Below are positions 42,261 to 51,624 of a stretch of DNA of 64,000 bases, piece by piece; positions within the stretch are counted from its first letter, which is position 1, and the number at the start of each line of letters is the position of its first letter. The position numbers and the translations under genes were made by a program. This stretch comes from Anaeromonas sp052088025 (lineage in GTDB: Bacteria; Bacillota; Clostridia; Tissierellales; SIT17): assembly GCF_052088025.1 (NCBI RefSeq), contig NZ_JBQCYD010000001.1, positions 1-64,000 on the forward strand, written 5' to 3'. The notes under the pieces are model-generated. The model was not told where the DNA came from. It made no database searches and was given only the letters and a program-made list of their open reading frames with translations.

Positions 42261-43637
42261 ATGATAAATAAAAAATTAATAGAAATAGAAGAAATGATTG
42301 ATAGTAAAAGTTTAAAAGAAAAACATCATAATTTAAAAATTAATGGTGTATCTAAAGACACAAGAACAATAAAAAGAGATGAATTATACATCCCTATAAT
42401 TGGTGAAAATTTTGATGGTCATGACTTTATTGCTAAGGCAATAGAAAATGGTGCTATAGCAAGTCTTTGGGATAAAAATCACCCTATTCCTGATATAGAC
42501 TTCCCTTTTATATTAGTAGATGATACATTAAAAGCTGTTCAAAAATTATCTAAAGAATATAGGGATAGCCTAGATTTAAAAGTTATTGGTATAACAGGTT
42601 CAAATGGTAAAACTTCTACAAAAGATATATTATCAAGTATATTAAAAACTAAATATAAGACTTATAAAACCAAGGGAAATTTAAACAATGAATTAGGAGT
42701 ACCCTTAACTCTTTTATCCTTATCTGAAGATACAGAAATAGCAGTAATTGAAATGGGCATGAGTTCTCTTGGGGAAATTGAAGTACTTACGAAACTTGCA
42801 TCACCTGATTTAGCCATTATAACTAGCATAGGTACTGCTCACCTTCAAGATTTAAAAACAAAAGAAAATATTATAAAAGCAAAACTTGAAATATTAAAAG
42901 GATTAAAAAGAGATGGCCTCTTTATATATCCTGGTGATGAGCCTGATTTAAAATCTGCTGTAGATAAATTAAATATAAGTCAAGATATAATCACCTTTGG
43001 AAATAACAAATCAAATGATTATATAATAGAAGAAATTTCAACTGATAAAAATGGAATAAGATTTACTATAAAAAATGATATTTCTAAAGAATTTTTCTTG
43101 CCTATGCTTGGAAATCATCAAATTTTTAATACAAGTGCTGCTATAGCAGCATCTAGACATCTTGATATTTCATTTAAAAATATTCAAGATGGTTTAAATA
43201 CTTTAGAACTTACTGCTATGAGAAATGAACTTATTCATGGACATGGATTTGACATTTTAAATGATTCATATAATTCTAACCCTGATAGCTCAAAAGCAGC
43301 CCTTAAAACAATATATTCTCTATCTAATTACAAACAAAAGATTATAGTATTTGGAGATATGTTGGAATTAGGTAAAAAAGAAATTGAAATGCACAAAGAA
43401 ATTGGAGAACTTATAGATTTTAGTAAAATAGATTATTTATTTACATTTGGGGATTTAGCTAAACATACTGGAAATCAAGCTAAAAAAAATACTTTAGATA
43501 AAAAAGTGTTTTCTTTTGATGATAAATCTAAGTTAATTTCTAAAATTAAAGAAGTTTTAAAAGAAGATTCAATAATATTATTAAAAGGTTCACGTGGTAT
43601 GAAATTAGAAGAAATAGAAAAAAACTTACTAAGTTAA
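42261..43637 (+). CDS. murF: UDP-N-acetylmuramoyl-tripeptide--D-alanyl-D-alanine ligase
   Basis: Adds D-Ala-D-Ala to the peptidoglycan precursor. The ATP-binding motif is GITGSNGKTSTKD (about residue 113), followed by NLNNELGVPLTLL, AVIEMGMSSLGEIEVL and the C-terminal NDSYNSNPDSSKAALKT. Length (458 aa) is normal. AGGAGG precedes the ATG. It faces the D-Ala-D-Ala ligase gene convergently, so the enzymes of two consecutive steps are neighbours but separately promoted. Confidence 0.95.
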   Translation: MINKKLIEIEEMIDSKSLKEKHHNLKINGVSKDTRTIKRDELYIPIIGENFDGHDFIAKAIENGAIASLWDKNHPIPDIDFPFILVDDTLKAVQKLSKEYRDSLDLKVIGITGSNGKTSTKDILSSILKTKYKTYKTKGNLNNELGVPLTLLSLSEDTEIAVIEMGMSSLGEIEVLTKLASPDLAIITSIGTAHLQDLKTKENIIKAKLEILKGLKRDGLFIYPGDEPDLKSAVDKLNISQDIITFGNNKSNDYIIEEISTDKNGIRFTIKNDISKEFFLPMLGNHQIFNTSAAIAASRHLDISFKNIQDGLNTLELTAMRNELIHGHGFDILNDSYNSNPDSSKAALKTIYSLSNYKQKIIVFGDMLELGKKEIEMHKEIGELIDFSKIDYLFTFGDLAKHTGNQAKKNTLDKKVFSFDDKSKLISKIKEVLKEDSIILLKGSRGMKLEEIEKNLLS

Positions 43638-43656
43638 ACTTAGTAAGTTTTTTCTT
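43620..43656 (+). terminator. bidirectional intrinsic terminator
   Basis: AACTTACTAAGTTAAACTTAGTAAGTT hairpin with TTTTTTC tail, between convergent murF and ddl. Confidence 0.88.
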
Positions 43657-44743
43657 ATAAAGAAGTTTTTAATTTTTTCTCTTCCTTATGTCTTTCTATA
43701 GCTAGTTCTATAAGTTTATCTATTAAATCACTGTATTTTATATTACTTATATCCCATAATTTAGGATACATGCTTATTTTAGTAAAACCAGGTATAGTGT
43801 TTATTTCATTAACTATTATCTCTCCATTATCCTTTAAAAATACATCTATACGAGCCATACCTGTGCAACAAAGTGTTTTATAAGTTTTAATTGAGCATGC
43901 TCTAATCTCTTCTATTTCTTTATCACTTAATTTAGCAGGAATTTGTAGCGCTGCTCCACTTTCATCTATATATTTAGATTCATATGAATAAAATTCAGTT
44001 GCAGGAAGTATCTCACCAGGTAGAGAGCATATAGGATTATTATTGCCTAAAACTGAGCATTCAATTTCTCTACCCTTAATAGCTTCTTCAACTATAACCT
44101 TATTATCAAATTCAAAAGCAAGTTTCATAGCCTTATAAAATTCTTCTTCAGTATGAGCCTTACTTATCCCTACTGAAGAACCTAAGTTAGCAGGTTTTAT
44201 AAATACAGGCATACCTAGTCTTTCTTTTACAAGTTCATAGTTATATTCTTCTTTATTATTATATGATAAGAAGTCAGCTATATTTATAAAACTATCTCTA
44301 AGTAATCTTTTCATAACATCCTTATCCATGCCCACAGCAGAACCTAGTACATCTGCTCCTACATATGCAATATTTGATAATTTTAATAAACCTTGTATAG
44401 TCCCATCTTCACCAAAGGGCCCATGAAGTATAGGAAAAATCACATCTATATCTCCTATTCTTTCATATCCATTTAAATTTATTATTTGATTTTTTCTTTC
44501 TCCTGGAATTATGGCTAATAAATTTTTATTTTTATTTAGTTTTATTTTTGAAGGATCATCCATATTAGATAAAAATTCATCATCATTAACTAAATACCAT
44601 TTTCCATCCTTATCTACTCCAATAAGAATTATTTCATATTTTTCTTTATCTATAGCTTCTATTACATTTTTTGCAGATTGAAGTGAAACCTCATGCTCTG
44701 CTGATTTTCCACCAAAAAGAATCCCCACTTTAATTTTACTCAT
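43655..44743 (-). CDS. ddl: D-alanine--D-alanine ligase
   Basis: An ATP-grasp ligase of 362 aa. KVGILFGGKSAEHEVSLQSAKN opens the protein; HGPFGEDGTIQGLL, KPANLGSSVGISKA and the C-terminal MARIDVFLKDNGEIIVNEINTIPGFT with catalytic and metal residues follow. ATG 44743 behind GGAGG is chosen over a start 15 bases upstream. The active site has the Tyr-type ligase form (YSYESKYID region near residue 255), so D-Ala-D-Ala rather than D-Ala-D-Lac is expected. Confidence 0.95.
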   Translation of the reverse strand: MSKIKVGILFGGKSAEHEVSLQSAKNVIEAIDKEKYEIILIGVDKDGKWYLVNDDEFLSNMDDPSKIKLNKNKNLLAIIPGERKNQIINLNGYERIGDIDVIFPILHGPFGEDGTIQGLLKLSNIAYVGADVLGSAVGMDKDVMKRLLRDSFINIADFLSYNNKEEYNYELVKERLGMPVFIKPANLGSSVGISKAHTEEEFYKAMKLAFEFDNKVIVEEAIKGREIECSVLGNNNPICSLPGEILPATEFYSYESKYIDESGAALQIPAKLSDKEIEEIRACSIKTYKTLCCTGMARIDVFLKDNGEIIVNEINTIPGFTKISMYPKLWDISNIKYSDLIDKLIELAIERHKEEKKLKTSL

Positions 44744-44830
44744 ACTACACGCCTCCATTAATAATTAAAAATTAAATATTTTTTCAAGTAACAATATTAT
44801 ATTCTACATATATACACAATATCCTGCTTC

Positions 44831-46078
44831 TTATCTTCTTTTATTAGATTTTTTATTTTTCTTAAATTTCCCTTTTGATTTACCATCTTTATATTTCTTG
44901 TTTTTATCTTTTTTATAGTCTTTCTTATAATCTTTTTTATGACTTCTTTGTTCTTTTTTATTTTCTTTATCAGTTCTTTTCTTATCTATTTTTGTTTTTA
45001 TGGTTTTTTCGATATCATTTAAAGGAATTCTATCCTTAGGTGATGCAAATGTTATAGCTATTCCTTCTTCACCAGCTCTTCCTGTACGTCCTATACGATG
45101 AATATAGCTTTCAGGGTCTTGTGGTATGTCATAGTTGAATACATGTGTTATATTGTCAATATCAAGCCCTCTTGCTGCAACATCTGTCGCTATTAGAAAT
45201 TGTAATTTTGCATTTCTAAAATTCTTCATCACTCTTTCTCTTTTAGCTTGCGATAAATCACCATGGATTTCATCTGAATTATATCCTTTTGACTGTAATG
45301 CTTCATTAAGTGTTTTAGCTCTTCTTTTTGTTCTGCAAAAAATTATAGATAAAAAAGGATTATATTTTTCTATAGCTTCTATTAAAGCATCTTGTTTTTC
45401 TCTATCTGTTGTTTCTATTACTACTTGCTTTATCTTATCTAAAGTTACATTTTTACTCTCTATTTCAATTTGAATAGGATCTTTAGCATACTTTTTAGAT
45501 AGTGAACGAACACCTTTAGGTATGGTTGCAGAAAATAATAATGTATTTCTACTTTTAGGTGTAGCTGATATTATATCTTCTATATCAGGTAAAAATCCCA
45601 TATGTAGCATTTGGTCTGCTTCATCTAATACCAGGTATTTAAGTTTACCTAAATTTATAGTACCTCTTCTTAAATGATCAAGTAATCTTCCAGGAGTTCC
45701 TATAACTATATTTATATTTCCCTTTAATTTTTTAATTTGAGCATTTACATCCTTGCCACCATATGCAGCAAGAATATTTAATCCATTTACTTCAGCTAGC
45801 ATCTTAGCTTCTTTTGTAATTTGTATAGCCAGCTCTCTTGTTGGTGCTATGATTAATCCTTCAATTTGTTCTTTGTCTATATTGATATTTTGCATAATAG
45901 GAAGCAAAAATGCAAAAGTCTTTCCTGTACCTGTCTGAGCTTGAGCTACAACATCATTACCCTTTAATATATGCGGTATAGCTTGTGCTTGTACTGGTGT
46001 AGGCTTGGTTATTCTATTTTTTTCTAATACACCTGTTAATTCTTTATTAATTCCTAATTTCGAAAATTTATTTTCCAT
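44831..46078 (-). CDS. DEAD-box RNA helicase
   Basis: A 415-aa helicase unwinding RNA duplexes. Q motif and motif I are present (AQAQTGTGKTFAFLLP), with DEAD box in VLDEADQML, SATIP, ATDVAARGLDI and HRIGRTGRAGEEG. The last about 55 residues are a Lys/Arg-rich tail (KKDYKKDYKKDKNKK) as in CshA/RhlE-type proteins that bind rRNA or cold-shock targets. AGGAGAAG precedes the ATG. Single gene. Confidence 0.94.
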   Translation of the reverse strand: MENKFSKLGINKELTGVLEKNRITKPTPVQAQAIPHILKGNDVVAQAQTGTGKTFAFLLPIMQNINIDKEQIEGLIIAPTRELAIQITKEAKMLAEVNGLNILAAYGGKDVNAQIKKLKGNINIVIGTPGRLLDHLRRGTINLGKLKYLVLDEADQMLHMGFLPDIEDIISATPKSRNTLLFSATIPKGVRSLSKKYAKDPIQIEIESKNVTLDKIKQVVIETTDREKQDALIEAIEKYNPFLSIIFCRTKRRAKTLNEALQSKGYNSDEIHGDLSQAKRERVMKNFRNAKLQFLIATDVAARGLDIDNITHVFNYDIPQDPESYIHRIGRTGRAGEEGIAITFASPKDRIPLNDIEKTIKTKIDKKRTDKENKKEQRSHKKDYKKDYKKDKNKKYKDGKSKGKFKKNKKSNKRR

Positions 46079-46269
46079 TTATTATCTTCTCCTAACACTT
46101 TCTCTATTTAATCTTATTATTCTACCAAACTACTCTTTTCATTCTACTAGTTTCATCTTATATAATATATCACTAAATACTCATAATCCAAAGTTTTTTT
46201 TATAAAGCACATAAATAAATACTTAAGAATACAATAATATATCCAGTTAAATCGTAAGGAGGAAAAGTA

Positions 46270-47046
46270 ATGAAAGATGATAAAGTTTTGGAGATAAAAA
46301 ACTTAAGTATGACTTATCATTCTTTAGATGGAGAAATTAAAGCTCTAGATGATATATCTTTAGATATATTTAGAGGTGAAATAGTAGTATTGGTAGGTCC
46401 AAGTGGTTGTGGCAAATCAACCTTACTTTCAATAATAGCAGGACTACTATCTCCTTCTAATGGCAATGTTAAGATAAACAAATCAGAGGAATCAATAAAT
46501 GATATTGGATATATGTTTCAAAAGGATAATCTTTTTGAATGGAGAACTATAAGAGATAATGCTCTCATAGGACTTGAGATTCAAAAAAAAGTTACCAATG
46601 AAAGAAAAGAGTTTGTAGATAAACTTTTAGATACCTATGGACTTGGAGAATTTAAAGATAGCTACCCTAGTCAATTATCAGGGGGGATGAGACAACGTGC
46701 AGCTCTTATAAGAACTCTTGCAACAAAACCAGATTTTTTACTTTTAGATGAACCCTTTTCTGCTCTTGATTATCAAACCAGACTTGTCATATCTGATGAA
46801 ATAGGTGGAATACTCAAAAAAGAAGGTAAAACTGCCTTTATGGTTACTCATGATATTGCAGAAGCTATATCCATGGCAGATAGAATTGTAGTTTTAACAA
46901 ATAGACCAGGAAAGATAAAGGATTTAATAGATATAAATTTAACCTGTCCAGATTGTGAAAGAAGCCCTATGAACTCAAGAGAAGCTCCTGAATTTAAAGA
47001 TTATTTCAATAAAATATGGAAGGAGCTAGATGTTCATGTTAGATAA
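46270..47046 (+). CDS. ABC transporter ATP-binding protein (SsuB/TauB/ThiZ group)
   Basis: Walker A GPSGCGKST, signature LSGGMRQRAALIRTL, Walker B FLLLDEPFSALDY and switch His FMVTHDIAEA. The 258-aa protein ends with a Cys-containing tail (NLTCPDCERSP) found in clostridial relatives. A permease follows and its start overlaps by 17 bases. No binding protein and no riboswitch adjoin, so the substrate (nitrate, sulfonate or thiamine precursor are typical of the group) is not fixed. Confidence 0.9.
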   Translation: MKDDKVLEIKNLSMTYHSLDGEIKALDDISLDIFRGEIVVLVGPSGCGKSTLLSIIAGLLSPSNGNVKINKSEESINDIGYMFQKDNLFEWRTIRDNALIGLEIQKKVTNERKEFVDKLLDTYGLGEFKDSYPSQLSGGMRQRAALIRTLATKPDFLLLDEPFSALDYQTRLVISDEIGGILKKEGKTAFMVTHDIAEAISMADRIVVLTNRPGKIKDLIDINLTCPDCERSPMNSREAPEFKDYFNKIWKELDVHVR

Positions 47047-47845
47047 TAAAGAAAAATCAAAAGAACATAAAAAATATATTAATTCTATAAAAAGTAGAAA
47101 GAGAAATATAAAATTAGCTCAAGTTTTAATATTTGTGCTCTTTTTTGGAATATGGGAAATATTAGCAAGAACTAATGTTATTGATTCATTTCTAACTAGC
47201 TATCCTTCTGCTATGTGGAATTTGTTTATAAAGTATGTTAAAGATGGTTCACTATTTCATCATATAGGTATATCTTTAATGGAAAATATAATAGGATTTT
47301 TAGGTGGCACCATATTAGGTATACTTGTAGCAATACTATTATGGTGGTCAGATTTTATATCAAAGGTATTAGACCCATATCTAGTTGTATTAAATAGCTT
47401 ACCTAAAACCGCCCTAGCTCCTATAATAATATTATGGGTTGGAGCTGGATATTCTGGAATTATAGTTACTGCAATATCTGTTTCACTTGTAGTTACTATA
47501 ATGAATGTCTATAGTGGATTCAAGGAAGTAGATGCTGAAAAGATAAAAATGCTTAAGACATTTGGAGCAACAAAACTTCAAATATTAAAGAAGGTTATAA
47601 TTCCATCAAGCGTTCCTGCTATGATAAGTTCATTAAAAATAAATATAGGACTTTCTTGGGTAGGAGTTATAGTTGGAGAATTTTTAGTATCTAAAGCTGG
47701 TATAGGTTATTTGATTGTGTATGGTGGTCAAGTATTTAAGTTAGACTTAGTTATGATGAGTGTAATGATACTTGCCCTACTAGCTGCCCTAATGTATCAA
47801 GGAGTTGCATTAATTGAAAAAAAATATATGAAATGGAGACAATAA
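47030..47845 (+). CDS. ABC transporter permease (SsuC/ThiX group)
   Basis: A 271-aa membrane subunit with six hydrophobic segments after a charged N-terminus. The coupling loop is KIKMLKTFGATKLQILKKVIIPSS. It shares the operon with the ATPase just upstream. AAGGAG at 47020-47025 serves ATG 47030 or 47036, 4 or 10 bases away; the second may be used. No substrate-binding gene follows; a terminator is next. Confidence 0.9.
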   Translation: MFMLDNKEKSKEHKKYINSIKSRKRNIKLAQVLIFVLFFGIWEILARTNVIDSFLTSYPSAMWNLFIKYVKDGSLFHHIGISLMENIIGFLGGTILGILVAILLWWSDFISKVLDPYLVVLNSLPKTALAPIIILWVGAGYSGIIVTAISVSLVVTIMNVYSGFKEVDAEKIKMLKTFGATKLQILKKVIIPSSVPAMISSLKINIGLSWVGVIVGEFLVSKAGIGYLIVYGGQVFKLDLVMMSVMILALLAALMYQGVALIEKKYMKWRQ

Positions 47846-47878
47846 AACCAAGTTTAATTAAACTTGGTTTTATTTATA
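47841..47878 (+). terminator. intrinsic terminator
   Basis: AAAACCAAGTTTAATTAAACTTGGTTTT hairpin with an A-rich left and T-rich right side. Its arms match the hairpin at 53304-53346. Confidence 0.88.
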
Positions 47879-47940
47879 TCTATATAATGTTGTTAGTTTC
47901 ATTAGCTCTATATTCTAGCTTTATTTGAAATATACTTTTA

Positions 47941-48552
47941 TTAAATAAAGCTTTTGTATGCCTTTCTATTTAAACTACAAGGACTATAGCCCCTTGGATA
48001 AATTTTTCCTTGCTTTATACCTAATCTATCAACTAATTGTAACGGAGAATTAACCTTTTCTTTTTTACATGCATTGATTAAAACATTAGCACATGCTAAA
48101 CAATCATCTAGAGCATCATGATGATTAAATTCAAACTTTAAAAAATTTGAGAGAGTGTCTAATTTATGATTGTATAATTCAGGCCAAGTTTTCTGCGCTA
48201 TTTTAACTGTACATACATATTCAAAGGACGGGTATTCCATATTATATAAATCAAGAGTTTTTCTCAACACGCTCATATCAAAGCTTGCATTATGGGCGAT
48301 GATTAACTGATCCTCAAAGTACTTTTTAAAAGTTTCATCATACAATTTGTTAAATTCCGGCTGATCTTTTACATGCTCTGGTCTTATACCATGTATTGCT
48401 ATATTCATATAATTAAAATCTAACTCCTTAGGTTTAATTAACCATGAGTTTTTCTCAACTATTTTCCCATCAACTACTTTAACAATGCCAATTGAACATG
48501 CACTGGCCCTTTTACTATTTGCTGTCTCGAAATCTATTACTGTAAAATTCAT
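47941..48552 (-). CDS. DnaQ-like 3'-5' exonuclease
   Basis: A DEDDh exonuclease of 203 aa: VIDFETANSKRASAC (first Asp/Glu), LIIAHNASFDMSVL and the last His/Asp in FEFNHHDALDDCLACANVL. ATG 48552 follows GGAGGTC; the start 12 bases upstream lies at the ribosome site. It resembles stand-alone epsilon/DinG-type exonucleases. The C-terminal PRGYSPCSLNRKAYKSF extension is common among such proteins in Firmicutes. Single gene. Confidence 0.88.
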   Translation of the reverse strand: MNFTVIDFETANSKRASACSIGIVKVVDGKIVEKNSWLIKPKELDFNYMNIAIHGIRPEHVKDQPEFNKLYDETFKKYFEDQLIIAHNASFDMSVLRKTLDLYNMEYPSFEYVCTVKIAQKTWPELYNHKLDTLSNFLKFEFNHHDALDDCLACANVLINACKKEKVNSPLQLVDRLGIKQGKIYPRGYSPCSLNRKAYKSFI

Positions 48553-48628
48553 ATTGACCTCCATCTAAAATATAATTAATAATACAATTTTACCATAAAT
48601 ATTCTAAAAAATATAACCCTATAAATAA

Positions 48629-48674
48629 TTGATAAAACCTAAACTCATTTTATTTGAGCTTAGGTTTTATTTTA
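48629..48674 (-). terminator. intrinsic terminator after the DUF421 gene
   Basis: AAAACCTAAGCTCAAATAAA / TTTGAGCTTAGGTTTT type hairpin with a T-rich tail on the minus strand. Confidence 0.75.
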
Positions 48675-49362
48675 ATCCATTGTTCCTTTTTACAACATGC
48701 ATACCTTCATCTTGTTTCCATTCTGCATAAAAAACATCTTTAATTTTTTCCATTCCAAAAGCATGTATTTGATTTTTTAACCACTTTTCATTATGATTTA
48801 TAATTTTCAAATTATCATACATAATTTCCCCATCTAATATGAGACTAACAGGAAGATAACTAGGCTTCTCTGTTAAATTTAAATCTTCAATTGTTGGATT
48901 AGAATATTTGGATTTTTTTAAAATACTAAGTGATCCACTGGATTCTAATATTGCATATTCTACTTCTCTTACAGAAAAAACCTGTTCTTGTCTTAGCATT
49001 CCTAATAATTCATTTATATCTAGATGTTGTTTCTTAACCACATTAAAGTCAACCTGCCCATCCCTAATTATTATAGCTGGATCACTATCAAAGAATTTTC
49101 TAGTTCGTCTAAACTTTTGAGTAACCTTTTCTATAATAAATATTAAAGATGCCCATAAAAAGATCGCATATAAGACAAATCCTATTTTCGTATCATCATT
49201 ATATATGGCATTGCTTACAAGGTCTCCTAATACTAAAGATGATATAAAATCAAAAGGTGTTATCTGACTTATCTGCGTTTTCCCTAAAAATTTAGTTATT
49301 GCCAATAGTGCAAAAAATCCAATAACTAATTCCATGGTTAAGTCAAAAAAGTTTGAACCCAT
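48667..49362 (-). CDS. DUF421 family membrane protein (YetF/YrbG-like)
   Basis: A 231-aa protein with three N-terminal transmembrane helices (about residues 8-80) and a C-terminal cytosolic domain. KFLGKTQISQITPFDFISSLVLGDLVSNA and FDSDPAIIIRDGQV, followed by the LDINELLGMLRQEQVFSVREVEYAILESSGSLS block, are the DUF421 signature. Members include sporulation-associated proteins of uncertain role. Single gene with its own terminator. Confidence 0.9.
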   Translation of the reverse strand: MGSNFFDLTMELVIGFFALLAITKFLGKTQISQITPFDFISSLVLGDLVSNAIYNDDTKIGFVLYAIFLWASLIFIIEKVTQKFRRTRKFFDSDPAIIIRDGQVDFNVVKKQHLDINELLGMLRQEQVFSVREVEYAILESSGSLSILKKSKYSNPTIEDLNLTEKPSYLPVSLILDGEIMYDNLKIINHNEKWLKNQIHAFGMEKIKDVFYAEWKQDEGMHVVKRNNGLK

Positions 49363-49576
49363 TATAATATCACCTACTTATCCTATTTAATAGTATTGTC
49401 TACTAATAGTTATCTTTTATTCTCATTATATTATGAAAATGTTTTACAAGGCTTAAATTAGATAAATAATGATAAATTTCCCTTGTCTATTTTAAAAATA
49501 AAACATATAATGGATGTTGCTGTTTAATGTAATTATATATATTATTTTTAAAAAATATGAAAGGAATGATGAATTT

Positions 49577-50002
49577 ATGGATAAGAGCACAAAATTTGTA
49601 ACATCTATTAATTGTATGGATGGTAGAACTCAAGAACCTATTATCAAGTATTTGAAAAATCAATATAGTGCAGATTATGTTGATATGGTAACGGAGGCTG
49701 GTCCAAATAAAATCTTAGCTGAAAATGAAGAAACTACTATCATTGAATCAATCAAGTCTAGGGTGGAAGTTTCAACTGGAAAGCATTATTCGAATCTTAT
49801 AGCTATAGTTGGACATTACGATTGTGGTGGAAATCTGGCTAATGAATATACTCAAAAAGAACAAATCAAAGCTTCAGTTTTAAATGTGAAATCTTGGAAT
49901 GAAGATGTTGAAGTTATTGGTTTATGGGTTGATGAAAACTGGAAGGTTAATAAAGTTAATGTATTGTTTGATAGTTCTTGGAAAATTAATAAAGTAAGTT
50001 AG
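49577..50002 (+). CDS. beta-carbonic-anhydrase-like protein
   Basis: A compact 141-aa protein with the beta-carbonic anhydrase zinc sites: Cys-x-Asp-x-Arg in INCMDGRTQEP and His-x2-Cys in VGHYDCGGN. ATG 49577 is chosen; the open frame starts earlier (49514) but without a ribosome site. It sits 15 bases before an OFA-family transporter gene and probably shares its transcript, so a CO2/bicarbonate role beside carboxylate transport is possible. It is shorter than typical (about 180-220 aa), so activity is uncertain. Confidence 0.75.
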   Translation: MDKSTKFVTSINCMDGRTQEPIIKYLKNQYSADYVDMVTEAGPNKILAENEETTIIESIKSRVEVSTGKHYSNLIAIVGHYDCGGNLANEYTQKEQIKASVLNVKSWNEDVEVIGLWVDENWKVNKVNVLFDSSWKINKVS

Positions 50003-50017
50003 ATAGGAGAATAATAA

Positions 50018-51118
50018 ATGAATAAAACAATTAATCGTTGGTATGTTGTATTGGGTGCAGTATTAGTGCAAATGTGTATAGGTGCTATTTATACATGGAG
50101 TTTGTTTAATCAGCCACTTATGGACAAGTTTGGATGGGAAAAAGGTGATGTAGTTCTTACTTATTCAATAGCAGTTTTTGTATTTGCTTTTTCAACTATT
50201 TTCTCAGGTAGCTTACAAGATAAAATAGGCCCAAAAAAAGTAGCTACTATAGGAGTTATACTATATGCTACAGGCTTAATGTTAGCTTCTACTGCTACAT
50301 CTCTCATGCAGTTATATATTTATTATGGTGTTATAGCCGGAGCTGGAGTAGGTTTTGCTTATGTTTGTCCACTATCTACTTGTATTAAATGGTTTCCAGA
50401 AAAAAGAGGATTTATTACAGGTATAGCTGTCGGTTCCTTTGGGCTTGGTAGTTTAGTTTTTAAATCTGTAATTCAATATTTTATAACTAATAGTGGTGTA
50501 TCTGAAACATTTTTATATTTAGGTGGTATTTATCTTGTTTTAGGTTTAATTGGTTCTCAATTTTTAGTACTTCCTCAAGTTAAAGAGGAATCGATTTCTA
50601 AAAATAATCTAGAAATCAAAGAGGCTAATTTCACAGTTGGAGAAATGATTAAAACTAAATCATTTTATTTAATTATGGTAATGTACTTATTTGCATGTAT
50701 GAGTGGACTTTTAGTTATAGGACTTGCTAAAGATATTGGAATGCAATTAGCTGGATTAGAAGCTTCTGTAGCGGCAAATGCTGTAGCTATGATTTCTATG
50801 AGTGTCGTAACCTTAAATTACTTTACTTTCTTTATTTCTTTATCTGGTATTGCATTCTGTTTTGGAGGATTTTTAGCAGTATTCCCTACAATTACTGGAG
50901 AATACTATGGAATAAAAAATCTAGGAGCTAATTATGGTTTAGTTTATCAAGCTTATGGATTAGCTGCTTTAGTTGGTCCAATAATAGTTGCAAATGCTGG
51001 TGGTTTAAAACCTACATTCTTAATAGCAGCTATACTGGCTCTAATAGGTGCTGGATTAACATTTATTTTAAAAGCTCCTGAAGGAGAAGAATTTTCTGCT
51101 AAAAAAGTAGCTGCATAA
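50018..51118 (+). CDS. OFA-family MFS transporter, apparently lacking an internal segment
   Basis: A major-facilitator protein of the oxalate/formate antiporter family. INRWYVVLGAVLVQMCIGAIYTWSLF and the first loop motif SGSLQDKIGPKKVATIG are intact. At residue about 268 (50805-50825) AVAMISM runs directly into SVVTLNYFTFF, and the second-half loop (usually GR-x-x-x-G-x-x-SD-x-x-GR) with its adjoining helix is missing, so the 366 aa fall about 35-40 short of relatives. The frame stays open, so this is an in-frame deletion or a divergent subtype. Function may be lost. Confidence 0.85.
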   Translation: MNKTINRWYVVLGAVLVQMCIGAIYTWSLFNQPLMDKFGWEKGDVVLTYSIAVFVFAFSTIFSGSLQDKIGPKKVATIGVILYATGLMLASTATSLMQLYIYYGVIAGAGVGFAYVCPLSTCIKWFPEKRGFITGIAVGSFGLGSLVFKSVIQYFITNSGVSETFLYLGGIYLVLGLIGSQFLVLPQVKEESISKNNLEIKEANFTVGEMIKTKSFYLIMVMYLFACMSGLLVIGLAKDIGMQLAGLEASVAANAVAMISMSVVTLNYFTFFISLSGIAFCFGGFLAVFPTITGEYYGIKNLGANYGLVYQAYGLAALVGPIIVANAGGLKPTFLIAAILALIGAGLTFILKAPEGEEFSAKKVAA

Positions 51119-51167
51119 AATACATTTTTAATATTAAATGATATAATTAGTTTGAGGGGGAATATAA

Positions 51168-51584
51168 TTGAAAAATAAAAACTTTTTACTTATAATTTTT
51201 ATACTTATATCATTTACTTTATCAGGATGCGCTGAAACAGGTCCAATAGAAGAAGCTACAGACTCATATGATCTATCAAATGACTTTTTCTTATATAAGA
51301 CAGATGCTAATAGATTTGATTTGGTTAAAAATCCTGATGATGAAGATCCAAAATTAATACTTGAAAATGTATCAAAAATATCTTCTAATGACGATTTTAT
51401 ATTAGCTGAACAAATTGAAATAATTCAATTAGGCAAAGAAAAAAAAGAAGTATATTGGATTATAAATCCAAATAACAAAAAAATCTATGGTCCTATGGAA
51501 TATAGTGAATTTGAATCTCAAAGACAAGAATTAAAAGTAGATGAAAATTTAGAACTTAAAAATTCTGATCAATATTTAAAATAA
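51168..51584 (+). CDS. hypothetical lipoprotein
   Basis: A 138-aa secreted lipoprotein: signal MKNKNFLLIIFILISFTL and lipobox LSGC (Cys21), then a soluble domain of mixed strands (FFLYKTDANRFDLVKN, KEVYWIINPNNKKIYGP). TTG 51168 follows GAGGGGG by 7 bases. Family not recognised. It ends at its own hairpin. Confidence 0.78.
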   Translation: MKNKNFLLIIFILISFTLSGCAETGPIEEATDSYDLSNDFFLYKTDANRFDLVKNPDDEDPKLILENVSKISSNDDFILAEQIEIIQLGKEKKEVYWIINPNNKKIYGPMEYSEFESQRQELKVDENLELKNSDQYLK

Positions 51585-51614
51585 GATTGCGAGTTTTCGC
51601 AATCTTATTTTTAT
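51582..51614 (+). terminator. bidirectional intrinsic terminator
   Basis: AAGATTGCGA / TCGCAATCTT hairpin with ATTTTTAT tail, between the lipoprotein and the convergent flavoenzyme gene. Confidence 0.88.
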
Positions 51615-51624
51615 AAACAAATAT

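Noticed and set aside
46270..47845. Second ABC cassette as a thiamine-precursor transporter
   Set aside because: No TPP riboswitch or other leader structure was found in 46079-46269, and the subunit families also include nitrate and sulfonate transporters.
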